This document shows, in pieces, positions 38,372 to 48,800 of a stretch of 64,000 nucleotides of DNA (position 1 is the first letter of the stretch; the number at the start of each line of letters is the position of its first letter). Origin of the DNA: AP-15 sp963698995 (GTDB lineage: Bacteria > Pseudomonadota > Alphaproteobacteria > ATCC43930 > CGMCC-115725). The translations under genes and the position numbers were made by a program. Location of the stretch: contig CAVOTD010000007.1 in the NCBI GenBank assembly GCA_963698995.1, forward strand, positions 1 to 64,000. Reading direction: 5' to 3'. Below the pieces are notes generated by a model. That model had not been told where the DNA came from. It saw only the letters and a program-made list of their open reading frames with translations, and made no database searches.

Positions 38372-38809
38372 ATGCCAAAAATACTGGTTATCCATGGCGC
38401 GGGAATGAACATGCGCGGCAAGGTCCAGACCGAGATCTTCGGCCCGATGACCTTGCCGGAATATAACGAGCGGATCCGCGGCTACGCCGCCGAATTGGGC
38501 CTCGAAATCGAAATCTACCATTCGAATATCGAAGGCGAGGTCATCAACAAGCTCTACGAGGCGAACGACAAAGGCTTTGACGCGGCGCTGTTTAACCCGG
38601 CGGGCTTTGGGACGGGGTATCCGGCGCTGGTCGCGGCAATCGGTCAGGTGCGCTTTCCGACGGTTGAAATCCACATCTCAAACCCGGTGCGGCGCGGTCC
38701 GGTTTCCGAAACCGCCCGGGTCAGCCAGGCAATGGTCACCGGCTTCGGGTTGCCGGGATACTATCTGGCGCTGCGTGGTGTGCGGGACCTGCTGGCGGCC
38801 AAGGCGTGA
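38372..38809 (+). CDS. AroQ-fold protein (type II dehydroquinase-like) lacking key catalytic residues
   Basis: The 145-residue protein aligns over its length with type II 3-dehydroquinate dehydratases. It shows MPKILVIHGAGMNMRG, EIYHSNIEGEVINKLYEA, NPAGFGTGYPAL and VEIHISNP. However, the catalytic Tyr of the IYG loop is Phe23, the loop Arg is lost (REPE replaced by VQTE) and the His of the GAYTHTS loop is replaced (GFGTG). His101 and Asn75 remain. Dehydroquinase activity is therefore unlikely. Its stop overlaps the next start, placing it in an operon with two dehydrogenases. It may act on a related cyclic hydroxyacid, which is an inference. Confidence 0.75.
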   Translation: MPKILVIHGAGMNMRGKVQTEIFGPMTLPEYNERIRGYAAELGLEIEIYHSNIEGEVINKLYEANDKGFDAALFNPAGFGTGYPALVAAIGQVRFPTVEIHISNPVRRGPVSETARVSQAMVTGFGLPGYYLALRGVRDLLAAKA

Positions 38810-39816
38810 TCCGCGCCGCGATCGTTGGCATCGGCCGGTGGGGTCGCACCCTGGTCAATTCCGTTCAGGGTACTAGTACCGCGATTCGCTTCACCGCCGG
38901 CCATAGCCGCACCCGCGCCGCGGCGGAGGGGTTCTGCGCCGAGAAGGGGATTGCGCTACGGGACGATCTCAACGCGATACTCGCCGACCCGGCGATCGAT
39001 GCGGTCGTCTTTGCGACACCGCACAGCCAACACGGAGCGCAGGTCGAGCGCACCGCGGCAGCGGGGAAGCATGTCTTTATGGAGAAGCCGTTCACGCTCG
39101 ATGTGAAGAGCGCCGCGGCGGCGCTCGACGCCGCGGCGCGAGCCGGCATCGTTCTCGGCGTCGCCTATCCGAGGCGCTTTCATCCGGCGATGATCGAGTT
39201 GAAGGCGCGGGTCGAGGATGGCCGCCTCGGCGTCGTCAGTCACTGCGAGAGCGCGCAAACCTCGCCGACCGGGCTCACGATGCCGGCGGAGTTTTGGCGA
39301 GCCGACCCGCAAGAGGCGCCGGCGGGCGCAATGACCGCGACCGGCGTCCACAACCTCGACGCGATGATCTATCTCTTCGGGCGGATCGACGAGGTGTACT
39401 GCACCAGCCTGCGCCGCGTCATGCCGCGCTTGGAGGATACGACGACCGTAATGTTGGGGCTCGCTAACGGCGTATCGGCCACCCTCCACTGCTCCCTGGT
39501 CACCGCGGCAGCCTACCGGTTCGCGGTTTATGGCTCAAAGGGCTGCGTCGAGCTCGCGACACCGGATGTTCAATTCCGCTTCACCCAGGCCGTGCAGCCG
39601 CCGCCGACCGGCCGTCACAAGGCGCCGCCGCCGGAAATCATCGAGCACAAGGGCTTCAACGCGCTCGCCGCCGAGCTCGAAGGCTTCGCGGCAGCGATCA
39701 ACGGCGAGCGCCCGTACCCGATCACCGCCGAAGAAGTCTTGCACGGCGTTGCTGCGTTTGAGGCGATCGTCCGCTCGGCGGCGCTCCACCAGCCCGTCAA
39801 GGTTGCGCAACTCTAG
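38806..39816 (+). CDS. Gfo/Idh/MocA-family NAD(P)-dependent oxidoreductase
   Basis: The 336-residue protein starts at a GTG that overlaps the preceding stop. It has the Rossmann loop IVGIGRWGRTLV, the EKPFTLD motif (catalytic Lys region), a conserved GVHNLDAMIYLFG motif and the C-terminal alpha/beta sheet domain. Such enzymes oxidise sugars, inositols and related polyols. Together with the AroQ-like and 2-hydroxyacid dehydrogenase genes it suggests a small catabolic operon. Confidence 0.87.
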   Translation: MIRAAIVGIGRWGRTLVNSVQGTSTAIRFTAGHSRTRAAAEGFCAEKGIALRDDLNAILADPAIDAVVFATPHSQHGAQVERTAAAGKHVFMEKPFTLDVKSAAAALDAAARAGIVLGVAYPRRFHPAMIELKARVEDGRLGVVSHCESAQTSPTGLTMPAEFWRADPQEAPAGAMTATGVHNLDAMIYLFGRIDEVYCTSLRRVMPRLEDTTTVMLGLANGVSATLHCSLVTAAAYRFAVYGSKGCVELATPDVQFRFTQAVQPPPTGRHKAPPPEIIEHKGFNALAAELEGFAAAINGERPYPITAEEVLHGVAAFEAIVRSAALHQPVKVAQL

Positions 39817-39833
39817 TAAGGGGACAATCGCCG

Positions 39834-40845
39834 ATGCCGGTCACCGTGCTCTACCCTGAGGAACGCCAGATCGCCGACGACGGGATCGAGCACGAGATAT
39901 TCGGTTCCGAGGTCCGTATCATGCGGCGCCACGCCAAGACGTTGGCCGAGCTTGACCCCGCCGACTGCGCCGAGGTCGACGGGCTGATGATCATGCGCTA
40001 TGCGGTGACCGCCGAGGATATCGACCGGTTTCCGCGGCTCCGCGCAATCGTGCGCATGGGCGTGGGGTACGACAAGATAGCGCGGCCGAGAGCGGCGGCG
40101 CGCAATATCCTGGTTTGCAACGTTCCGGATTACGGCACGACTGAGGTCGCGGACCATGCCATGGCGCTCGCTCTGTCGTTGCGCCGCGGCGTCATCCTGT
40201 ATCACGAACGGCAGCGGCAGAGACCCGCCGGCGCCATGGGGGCCGGTCAAGGGCGAGCTGATCCGGCGCTCCCGGGTGCAAACGTTCGGCATCATCGGGC
40301 TCGGCCGGATCGGCACCGCGGTGGCTCTGCGGGCGCGCGCCTTCAGTTTTCGGGTGATGTTTTACGATCCGCACCTGCCGAACGGCGCCGAGCTGGCGCT
40401 CGGCATCGCCCGCGCCGCAAGCCTCGAAGACCTGCTGCGGCAGACCGACACATTGTCCATTCACACGCCGCTAACTCCCGAAACCCGGGGAATGCTGGGC
40501 CGAGCCGAGCTCGCCCTGCTGCCGAAAGGCGCAGTCGTGGTGAACACGGCGCGCGGCCCGATTGTCGACCTCGATGCGCTGCATACCGTGCTGCGCGACG
40601 GCCATCTGGCCGCGGCCGGGCTCGATGTCCTGCCTGTCGAGCCGCCGGTCGAGCCGATCCCCGAGTTGCTGCACGCCTACCGCGCGCGCGAGCCCTGGCT
40701 CGAAGGCCGGTTGGTGGTCACCCCGCATGCGGCTTGGTTCAGCCCGGAATCGGAACACGACACCCGGGTCAAATCGGCCGAGACGATGCGTGCAGCCCTG
40801 CTGACCAATCGTCCGCAAAACGTGATTAGCCCAGAGATGTTCTAG
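39834..40845 (+). CDS. D-isomer specific 2-hydroxyacid dehydrogenase, frameshifted
   Basis: The N-terminal substrate domain (VDGLMIMRYAVT, MGVGYDKI, VPDYGTTEVADHAMALALS) is in one frame. The NAD domain (FGIIGLGRIGTAVALRARAF, VNTARGPIVDLDAL, VTPHAAWFSPESE with the catalytic His) is in the next, with a break near 40225. Repaired, it has about 336 residues. The family reduces 2-oxoacids or oxidises D-2-hydroxyacids (SerA/CtBP-like). It lies 17 bp after the Gfo/Idh/MocA gene in the same operon. Confidence 0.83.
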
Positions 40846-40873
40846 CGCGCCGACGCGCTGCTTTCGCCCGCGC

Positions 40874-41185
40874 CTACTGTTTCGGCGCGGTCAGCGCGAT
40901 GCCCTGCCGCTTCATCTGGTCGACGACGCTTTTGGCTCCCTCGTTGCCATCGGCAGCGAGCTGTGCGGTTTTGCCGGCGAGCGTCTCGAGCTGTTGGCGC
41001 AGCTTTGTCGCCTCCTGCACAGCCGGTTCCTGGGCCCGCCGCTGATCGGACAGCGCGCCGCGGTCGCGAATCGCGTAGCCGGTCTCGAACGCCATCAGCC
41101 CGAAGAACGAAGCGACAATCAGGAATAGCGGCAGCCACCAGCCGCCCGCGACGGAACCCGTCCGGTCACCCCGGTTCATCGTCAC
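40874..41185 (-). CDS. Small single-pass membrane protein
   Basis: The 103-residue protein has one membrane helix near residues 14-32 (GGWWLPLFLIVASFFGLMAF). A polar, charged region with heptad-like spacing follows (EATKLRQQLETLAGKTAQL), suggesting a periplasmic coiled coil. Its start overlaps the stop of the upstream partner by 4 bp, so they are coupled. I do not recognise the family. Confidence 0.6.
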   Translation of the reverse strand: MTMNRGDRTGSVAGGWWLPLFLIVASFFGLMAFETGYAIRDRGALSDQRRAQEPAVQEATKLRQQLETLAGKTAQLAADGNEGAKSVVDQMKRQGIALTAPKQ

Positions 41186-41520
41186 GGCGTCTTCCCGGGT
41201 TCTGCCGGCGTGTTTTTGTCCGCCGGCGCCGGGCTCGACGAAGTCGCTTCTCCGGTCGCATTGATCGTGATCCCGTTCTGCGCCAGCAAATCGCGAAGCT
41301 TCTCGTCCTTGCTGCTCGCCGCGGCCGCCGCGAGCGCGCGGATCAGCGCCTCGTTGACCCGGCCCAGCTGAACGCCTTGATTGATGAATTGCTGGCGTTG
41401 GTTGACATCCCGCTGGACCGCCCGGTTACCTTGCACCAGGACGATGTAGGCGGCGACCAGAACCACGACCAGTGCAGACAACCCGACCGCCACCCGATAA
41501 AGCCATCCGTCAACCCGCAT
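41182..41520 (-). CDS. Small single-pass membrane protein, coupled partner
   Basis: From ATG 41520 (MRVDGW) the 112-residue protein has one membrane helix near residues 8-30 (VAVGLSALVVVLVAAYIVL), a helical region (RQQFINQGVQLGRVNEALIRAL) and a Pro/Ser-rich tail. It has the same plan as the downstream protein it overlaps by 4 bp, suggesting a two-subunit membrane assembly. I do not recognise the family. Confidence 0.55.
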   Translation of the reverse strand: MRVDGWLYRVAVGLSALVVVLVAAYIVLVQGNRAVQRDVNQRQQFINQGVQLGRVNEALIRALAAAAASSKDEKLRDLLAQNGITINATGEATSSSPAPADKNTPAEPGKTP

Positions 41521-41684
41521 CCCGCCGCACCTTGTCTCGTCGCGCGTCCCGCCGCCGATCGAGCATAGCATAGTGGGGGCCGCGCGCAGCCGTCTTGTGG
41601 GGGGCGATCGCGTCAGCTACTGTCCGTACGCAATAAGCAGCGACCGGGGCCAACCGGCGCTATTTGACGAACGGGAGGATCGAA

Positions 41685-42044
41685 ATGCCGCAGCATATCG
41701 ATCAATTGCTCGGCTTTGCCATCGTCGCGGTGGCCACTTTGGCGCTGTCAGCCTGCACCCCATCGAGGGTGCCTCCGTCGCCGGCAGCCGGCCCGTTCGA
41801 CCCGCCAGGTCAGATGCTTGCCGCGCCTCACGCCCCGCCGCCCAAACGTGGCGAGATCCCGCCTGCGGCGCCTTCGCCGGAAGCGCTCTGGCATTCCGGC
41901 CACTGGAGCTGGGATGGCGCGAATTATACCTGGACGCCGGGGCGCTACGTCGAGCGACCGTCGCCTTCCGCCAACTGGCTTCCCGGTTACTGGGATGAAA
42001 CACCCGGTGGTTGGATCTGGGTCGAAGGTCAATGGAACTCTTAG
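41685..42044 (+). CDS. YXWGXW-type repeat lipoprotein
   Basis: From ATG 41685, with a GGGAGG site, the 119-residue protein has a lipobox (LALSAC-TPS) and a Pro-rich linker. The tail has WHSGHWSWDGANYTWTPGRY and WLPGYWDETPGGWIWVEGQW, tandem units of the YXWGXW type. These are predicted envelope lipoproteins of unknown function. A related gene follows 120 bp later. Confidence 0.78.
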   Translation: MPQHIDQLLGFAIVAVATLALSACTPSRVPPSPAAGPFDPPGQMLAAPHAPPPKRGEIPPAAPSPEALWHSGHWSWDGANYTWTPGRYVERPSPSANWLPGYWDETPGGWIWVEGQWNS

Positions 42045-42163
42045 CGCCGGCTCTCTAGCCGGCAATGTGCGCACGATCTGCCTGAGCGTGCGTCCGGGAG
42101 CGAATCCCGGTCGGTCGTGTTTTCCCGGCAGAAGCAGCAATCGGGACGAGCCCGCGCTGCATA

Positions 42164-42666
42164 GTGCCTGGAGGGCAGAATGCCGCAATTTCATCATTTG
42201 GGGGAGCCGCCGCGGTCGCGTTGACCGCAGTCGCGGTGTCCGCCTGCTATCCCCCACCGCCACCGACCGTCGCCGCCGCGAGCCGTCGCCGACGGCATTT
42301 CCACCGCCACCCCCGTCTTCCATACCGCCGGGAAGTTCTGTGGAGCCGCTCTACTCGCCCTCGGCAGCGGTCACGCCGCCGCAATACGGAGCGACGACGC
42401 CGGCAGCCGGCGCGCCTGAAGGCGACGGCGCGACTTCTCAGAGTGTCGCACTGTATGGTCCGCCTGCGCAGCGCGTCGAGACGCCGCCGCCGCTGCCGTC
42501 TCCGATGGCGGTTTGGCAACCGGGACGCTGGACCTGGAGCGGCGGCCAATATCTCTGGGTCCCCGGACTGTACGTTCTACGGCCGACGCCGACGGCGAAT
42601 TGGGCGCCCGGCCATTGGCAGCAGGGCACCGGCGGGTGGCAGTGGATCGACGGGCACTGGGCGTAG
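42164..42666 (+). CDS. YXWGXW-type repeat lipoprotein, frameshifted
   Basis: The start (GTG 42164, or ATG 42180 if a G-run indel is present) leads a hydrophobic lipobox segment (AAAVALTAVAVSAC-YPP). A second frame then carries a Pro-rich linker and WQPGRWTWSGGQYLWVPGLY plus WAPGHWQQGTGGWQWIDGHW. The break is near 42285. It is a diverged paralogue of the preceding lipoprotein. The function is unknown. Confidence 0.65.
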
Positions 42667-42826
42667 CGCAAGACGGCCGATTTTCGGGGGCGGGCTCCTC
42701 GGCGTGTATGGCGATCTGCTGAGGCTCGCGGCATCGGCGTATCGACGACACGAGAGCGTCCCCCTGCGGATCTAAACCAAAGGTGATGATCCGGGCCATC
42801 GGGGTAGTGCGGCTTTGTCCGGCCGA

Positions 42827-45800
42827 TTACCCGCGCCGCCTACGACGAACCACGAAGAAGACCGCGCCGAGCCCCGAGGCGAGCAGGTTCAACGTGCCGG
42901 GCTCGGGAACGGTCGGGGTCGACGATACGACATCCCCGTCGAGGGTCAACGTGACCGCCCCGATGATCTGGTCGTAACCGCCGGGATTGCTGCTCTCGAC
43001 GTCGAAGCTCAACATCTCGGTAAAGTTGCCGAGATTGCTGGTGTCGAACCCGATATCGAAACCGCCTTGGGTCGCGCCGCCGGCGAGCCCGCCGACCGAA
43101 GCACCGGTGAAGGTGAAGCCCGAACCTGAGAGGACCACTCCCTGCGACGACAAGAGGTCGGTGAATGCTTGGTCGGCGAGCGGATTGTTGTTGAGGAAGG
43201 CGAGCAGCGCCTGCGGCGTCGGGCTGCCCTGAAGCACGGTGCCGAAATCGAGATCGAAAGCGTTGCCACCGCCCGTCAGGCTGCCCTGACCGCCCTGCTG
43301 CAGGAGAGCCAGCGCGGCGTAGTGATTGACCTGCCCTTGCAGCGACAGGGCCGAGGTGCTGAGCGGCAGGTCAGCCAATTGCGCATCATGGCTCGCCAAC
43401 GCGAGACTGGCGGTGCCGGTGAAAATGCCTGCCGTCGTGGTGCTGAGATTGGCCTGGAGAGCTGCGGACTGGGCTTGCGGACCGAGGCCAGCACCGAGGT
43501 TGCCGCTGCCCGAGAACGGCGTGCCGCCGGCGCTGATGCTGCCGATCAGCACGTCGTTGAGCGCCGTTGCGGTGGCGCCATTCCGTACTGTCACGCTCCT
43601 TGTTTGGGTGGGGTCGTTGACATGGACGATCCCAAAGTCGATCGGCGACGTCGTGAGCACGTTGGCCACCGCCGGGGTATAGACATTTCCCGACAGGGCG
43701 GCATTGCCGTTGCCGACCGAAAAATCCGGGGCATTATCGGTCCCGGCACCGGTCGACGTGAAATTGACGCCGACTGTCCCGGCAAAGGTACCGGCCGTTC
43801 CGGTGTTGAGAGCAACCTGCAGAGTGCTGCTGTCGGTTCCCTGGGCAGCAAGGTTGGCAATGTTGCCGCTCGGGGTGAACGCCGGTGAAGAGGGCGAGCC
43901 GAAGCTGGCCTTCAAACCCTCGGTATAAATGTCGGGCGAGCTGTTGGTGAGGCTGAGGGTCGCGCTCGGTGACGGGTCGCCGACGCGTGCCGCGAAGCTG
44001 ACCGAAGATGTGTTCAGTACCGGATTTGCCAGCCGGTAGACGTTGCCTTGTACCGCGATGTTCTGCGATGAGAGATTGACGATACAGTTGGTGGTGCAGC
44101 CATTCGGCGTCGCGTCCGATTGCAGCGCAACCGTCGCGGTGCCGCTCTGTGGGCCGGCATTCGCCGTGTTGAGCCCGGCGATCAGGCTCGTTGTGTTTGT
44201 CGATCCGGGCGTCAGCAGGCTGATCGTCCCATTGTTCGAGGTCGCCGCGCCGGCCGCCGAAATTTGCGCGTCGAGGCTTGCCTGCGGCGGCGTACCGGCG
44301 ATATTGGAAACGTTTAGCGCTTGCTGCTGCACGGTACCGATCCGCACATTACCGAAATCTTTGGTGGTCGGCGTAATGCTCGGGTTCGCCGGATTGATCA
44401 CCTGCCCGGAGAACTGCCAGGCGTAGTTCAGCGTCTGCGACAGGTCGGTGTTAGAGAGCCCGGTTCCTGACACCGCGACCGAGGTCAGGGTCAGCGGAAC
44501 CGTCCCGCTGACAGTGCCGGTATTGGTCGGGTGCAGGCTGACGACAAGGCTCGAATTGTCGCTGGCGCCAGGAGCGAGGTTGGTAATCGTGCCGTTGTTG
44601 GTCGACAGAAAGGTCGTTGAGGGGGTGCCAAAGCTGGCGCTGAGGCCTTCCTGGAAAGCTGCGTTGCTGGCGACCTGCACGTTCTTGAGCGTCAGCGCAT
44701 CGCTGATCGTCTGGCCGACTTGGACAACCCCGAAATTGAACTGCGGGGTCAGCGACGAGGTGACAGTCGGGCTGGCCAGGGCATAGGCGGCGCCGGTGAT
44801 GCTCAGCGTCTGCTCGGGAACATTGCCGTAATTATTGGCGATATGCACTGCCTGGCCGGCCAACGAGCCGGCGCTGGCGGCGGTAACCGTGAAATTGTCG
44901 TTGCTCCCGGTCGCGATCGGTCCGAAGTTTTGCGCCGTGACGCCGGTCCCGCTCAACAGGCCGCCGGTAATGTTGCCGCCGTTGACGTTGGTCTGGATCG
45001 CGCCGCGTAGAGCGGGGTTCGCGGCGGTTCCCTGGTTGGCGATCTGGTAGGTCGTCGAGGCGCCGACATGGACATTGCCGAGAGTGAGCGTCGGCGTCGT
45101 CGTGCTGCCGCCGGTAACGCCGGTTCCGGTAATCACCTGCATGTTCGCCGGGGTCGGCCCGCCGGCGAGGATCTGCCCAGTGCCGGTCACCCCCGCGCGC
45201 TTGTCGAAGCTGTTGCCGCTGTTGGTGGTGCCAAAGTTCTTGGGCGCGTAATCGGCCGACACCGTGAGGTTGTTGCTGCCGAGCGCCAAAGTGCCGTTCT
45301 GGGACAGCAAGCCAACCGTGCTGTTGGCACCGATCGCCAAGGTTCCCGTGGCATCGATCTGCGCCGTCCCGGTGGTCCCGGTGAACCCACCATTGGCGTT
45401 GACCGTACCGTTGATCGCGTGAACCGTGCCGGTGTTGGCGAGCGGCGCGGCCAGGGTCAAAGTGCCGCCGTTGTTCGCCGCGAAAGTGCCGTTATTGGTG
45501 ATCGACCCGCCGCCGCCACCGACACCGAGTGTCTGGCCCGTTGCGTTGGCCAGCAATGTTCCAGCACTCGCGTTGATCAGGTTCAGCGCGCCGGAATCAC
45601 CGATCAGGCGCCGGCGCCTTGGATCGTGTTGTCGGTGTTGGTCAAGGTGACGCCGCTGCCGCGCAGGAAGGCGTTGCCGCCGCCGCCGGCAACGCTCAAA
45701 TTGACCGTGCCGCCGCCCGACAGGCTCAGGTTGTTGCCGATCTGCAGGATCGTATTGGCGCCGCCCCCGCCGGTGACCTGCAAGATGCCCTTGTTGGTCA

Positions 45801-48800
45801 GCGCGTCGAGCAGCGTGGTCGTGGTGCTCGGAGCCCCCGTGTAGGTGCTGCCCGCAGAGATCGTCACATTGTCCAGAGCAGCCGCAGACAGGGTCTGCAT
45901 GGTCCCGCCGCCGGTGGTGTTGAGCGTGCCGCCCTGGATCGTCGCGTTGACGTTCACCGTGCCGCCATTGGCGGTGATGTTGCCGGCAGTGTTGGCAATC
46001 GTATTGAACAGCTGCAAGGTGCCGCTGGTCGCCTCGAGGAGCCCGGTATTGGTGACGCCGCCGTTGCCTTGATTGAGGTTGAGCACCGTCTGGCCCGGGG
46101 CAGTGGCGTCGATGATCGCCTTGTTGACCACGCTCAGGGCGCCCGAATCGCCGAGGGAACCGGCGCCTTCGATCGTGTTGTCGGTGTTGGTCAAGCTCAC
46201 GCCGCTGCCGCGCAGGAACGCGCTGCCGCCGCCGTTGGCGGCATCCAAAAACACCGTGCCGCCGCCCGACAAATTGGTGTTGCCGTTGAGCTGCAGGAGC
46301 CCGTTTGCCGCCGGCTCCGCCGTTCAGCTGGATCGTGCCGTTGTTGACGATATTCCCGTTCAAGAACGTCGTCGCCGCGTTGCTCGCCGTATAGGTGCCG
46401 TTGAGGTCAAGTGTTGGCAATCGTATTGAACAGCTGCAGGTGCCGCTGGTCGCCTCGAGGAGCCCGGTATTGGTGACGCCGCCGTTGCCTTGATTGAGGT
46501 TGAGCACCGTCTGGCCCGGCGCAGTGGCGTCGATGATCGCCTTGTTGACCACGCTCAGGGCGCCCGAATCGCCGAGGGAACCGGCGCCTTCGATTGTGTT
46601 GTCGGTGTTGGTCAAGCTCACGCCGCTGCCGCGCAGGAACGCGCTGCCGCCGCCGTTGGCGGCATCCAAAAACACCGTGCCGGCGCCCGACAAATTGGTG
46701 TTGCCGTTGAGCTGCAGGAGCCCATTGCCGCCGGCTCCGCCGTTCAGCTGGATCGTGCCGTTGTTGACGATATTCCCGTTCAAGAACGTCGTCGCCGAGT
46801 TGCTCGCCGTATAGGTGCCGTTGAGGGTCAACGCGCCGGCGGCGGTGCCGCCGTCGAGCAGCGCGCTGCCGAGCGTGGCCATCGTGCCGCCCGCGGTGTT
46901 GTTGAGCGTGCCGCCCTGGATCGTCGCGCCGTTGAATTGCACGGTGCTGGTCGCATCGCCGGTCGTGATGTTGCCGCCGGCATTGTTGACGGTATTGAGG
47001 ATCTGCAAGGTGCCGCCATTCGTCGCCTCGAGCAGAGCGGTGTTGGTGACCCCGCCATTGCCGGCGTTGAGGGCCAGCGTCTGGCCGGTGGCGTTGGCGT
47101 CGAGCGTGGCCTGGTTGATCAGGTTGAGGGCGCCGGAATCACCGATCAGGCCGGCGCCTTGGATCGTGTTGTCGGTGTTGGTCAGGCTGACGCCGCTGCC
47201 GCGCAGGTATGCACTGCCGCCGCCGCCGGCAACGCTCAAATTGACCGTGCCGCCGCCCGACAGGGTCAGGTTGTTGCCGATCTGCAGGACCGTGTTGGCG
47301 CCGCCTCCGCCGTTGATCTGCACCTTGCCGTGGTTGGTCAGCCCATCAACCAGTGTGGTCGTGCTGCCGCCGGTCCCCGTGTAGGTGCTGCCCGATGAAA
47401 GCGTGACCGCGTGCAAGGTGCCGGAGCTGCCGGGGTTGGTCTGCATCGCACCCGGCCCCGCGAGCGTCGCGTCGATGATCGTGCCGCCGCTCAATCCGAG
47501 GCTGCCGCCGCCGGCGACGGTGACCGTGCCGAGGGTGTTGAGGTTGCCGCCGAGGGTCATCGTGCCGCCGTTTTGCACATCGACACTGTTGGCGCCGGTC
47601 GCGACCGTCAAGGTCGACCCGCCGTTCACCGTCAGCTGATTAGCATTATTGATTTGCAGAGTGTTGATCGTCGCATCGTTGCCGAGCGTCACATTGCCGG
47701 TGTTGGTGCTGCCGATGACAACGTCGGAGGTCGGGGCCGGCGGCCCGTTCGGCGTCCATTTGGTGGTGTCGGTCTGCCAATTCCCGGTGCCGTCGTTCCA
47801 GGTTATCGTGTTGGAGCCGGACGTATTCACCACCTGCAGGGCTATATTCCCGGCCGCGTTGTTGTACAGCGCCTCGAGGGTCAGGCCGCCCCGAGATTGG
47901 CGCTGACGCCGTTGCCGAGCCCTTGGAGTTGCGTGAAGGTGCCGAACAGCTGCCCCGGCTGGAAAGTCACGACATTATTGAAGATTTGACCGCTCGCATA
48001 AGCGATCGACCCGGTGGCGGATTGCAGATTCCCGCCATTCAGGTTGAGGGCCGTGCCATTGGTCAGGTGGATTTGCCCGATCTGACGCGGGCTGGTTCCC
48101 TGCAGCAATGCCGCCAAGGTGCCGCCGCTCTAATTATAGCTGCCGTTGACGGTCAATGTGGCGGGAGTATTGGCGTTCGGAACATCCCCTTCGACAGTCC
48201 CGGCCGCGCCGACATTGAGATTGCCGGTGACGGTCCCGTTGCCCTGCAAGGTGCCGCCGGTGACGTTGACGTTGGGCGCCGTCAAAGTGCCGTTGGCGAA
48301 GACGTTGGTGGTGCCGGCGGTTTGCGCGTAGGTGTTGCCGCCTCCGGTTACGGTCAGGTTGCCCGCCGAGAGGATATTCACGGTGCCCGAGTTGCTCGCC
48401 GGGCCAGTGACCGTCAATTTGGCCTGATTGGCGGGGTTGCTAGTGTTGCCGAAGAGGTCGATGGTGCCGCTGTTGCTGAGCGCGGCGGGGCTGAGCGTGT
48501 TGGTGGCGCTGAGGCTGCCGCCGCTGGTGCCGACCTGCACCGTGCCGCTGCTGGTGTTGGTCAGGGTGCCGCCGACCGTCAGATTGCTGTCGCCCTGGCT
48601 GCCGAAGAAGTCGAGGCGATGAAGCTGCTGTTGCTGAGGTTGGTGCCGGGATTGGTGGTGACCGTCGCGCCGTTGTTCAGCATCAGCTGGCCGGCATTTG
48701 ACGACAGGGTGGTCAGGGCGCTGTTGCTGGCCGGGGTGCCGGCGATCGCCACCCGCGATTGGGCGCCGGTCTCGTTGAGCTGCGCGCCGCTGGCGATGCT

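Noticed and set aside
42987..47989. Many long plus-strand open frames over the giant PEP-CTERM gene
   Set aside because: They are low-complexity, Val/Ala/Arg-rich and antisense to the repeat gene. Their periodicity copies the repeats.
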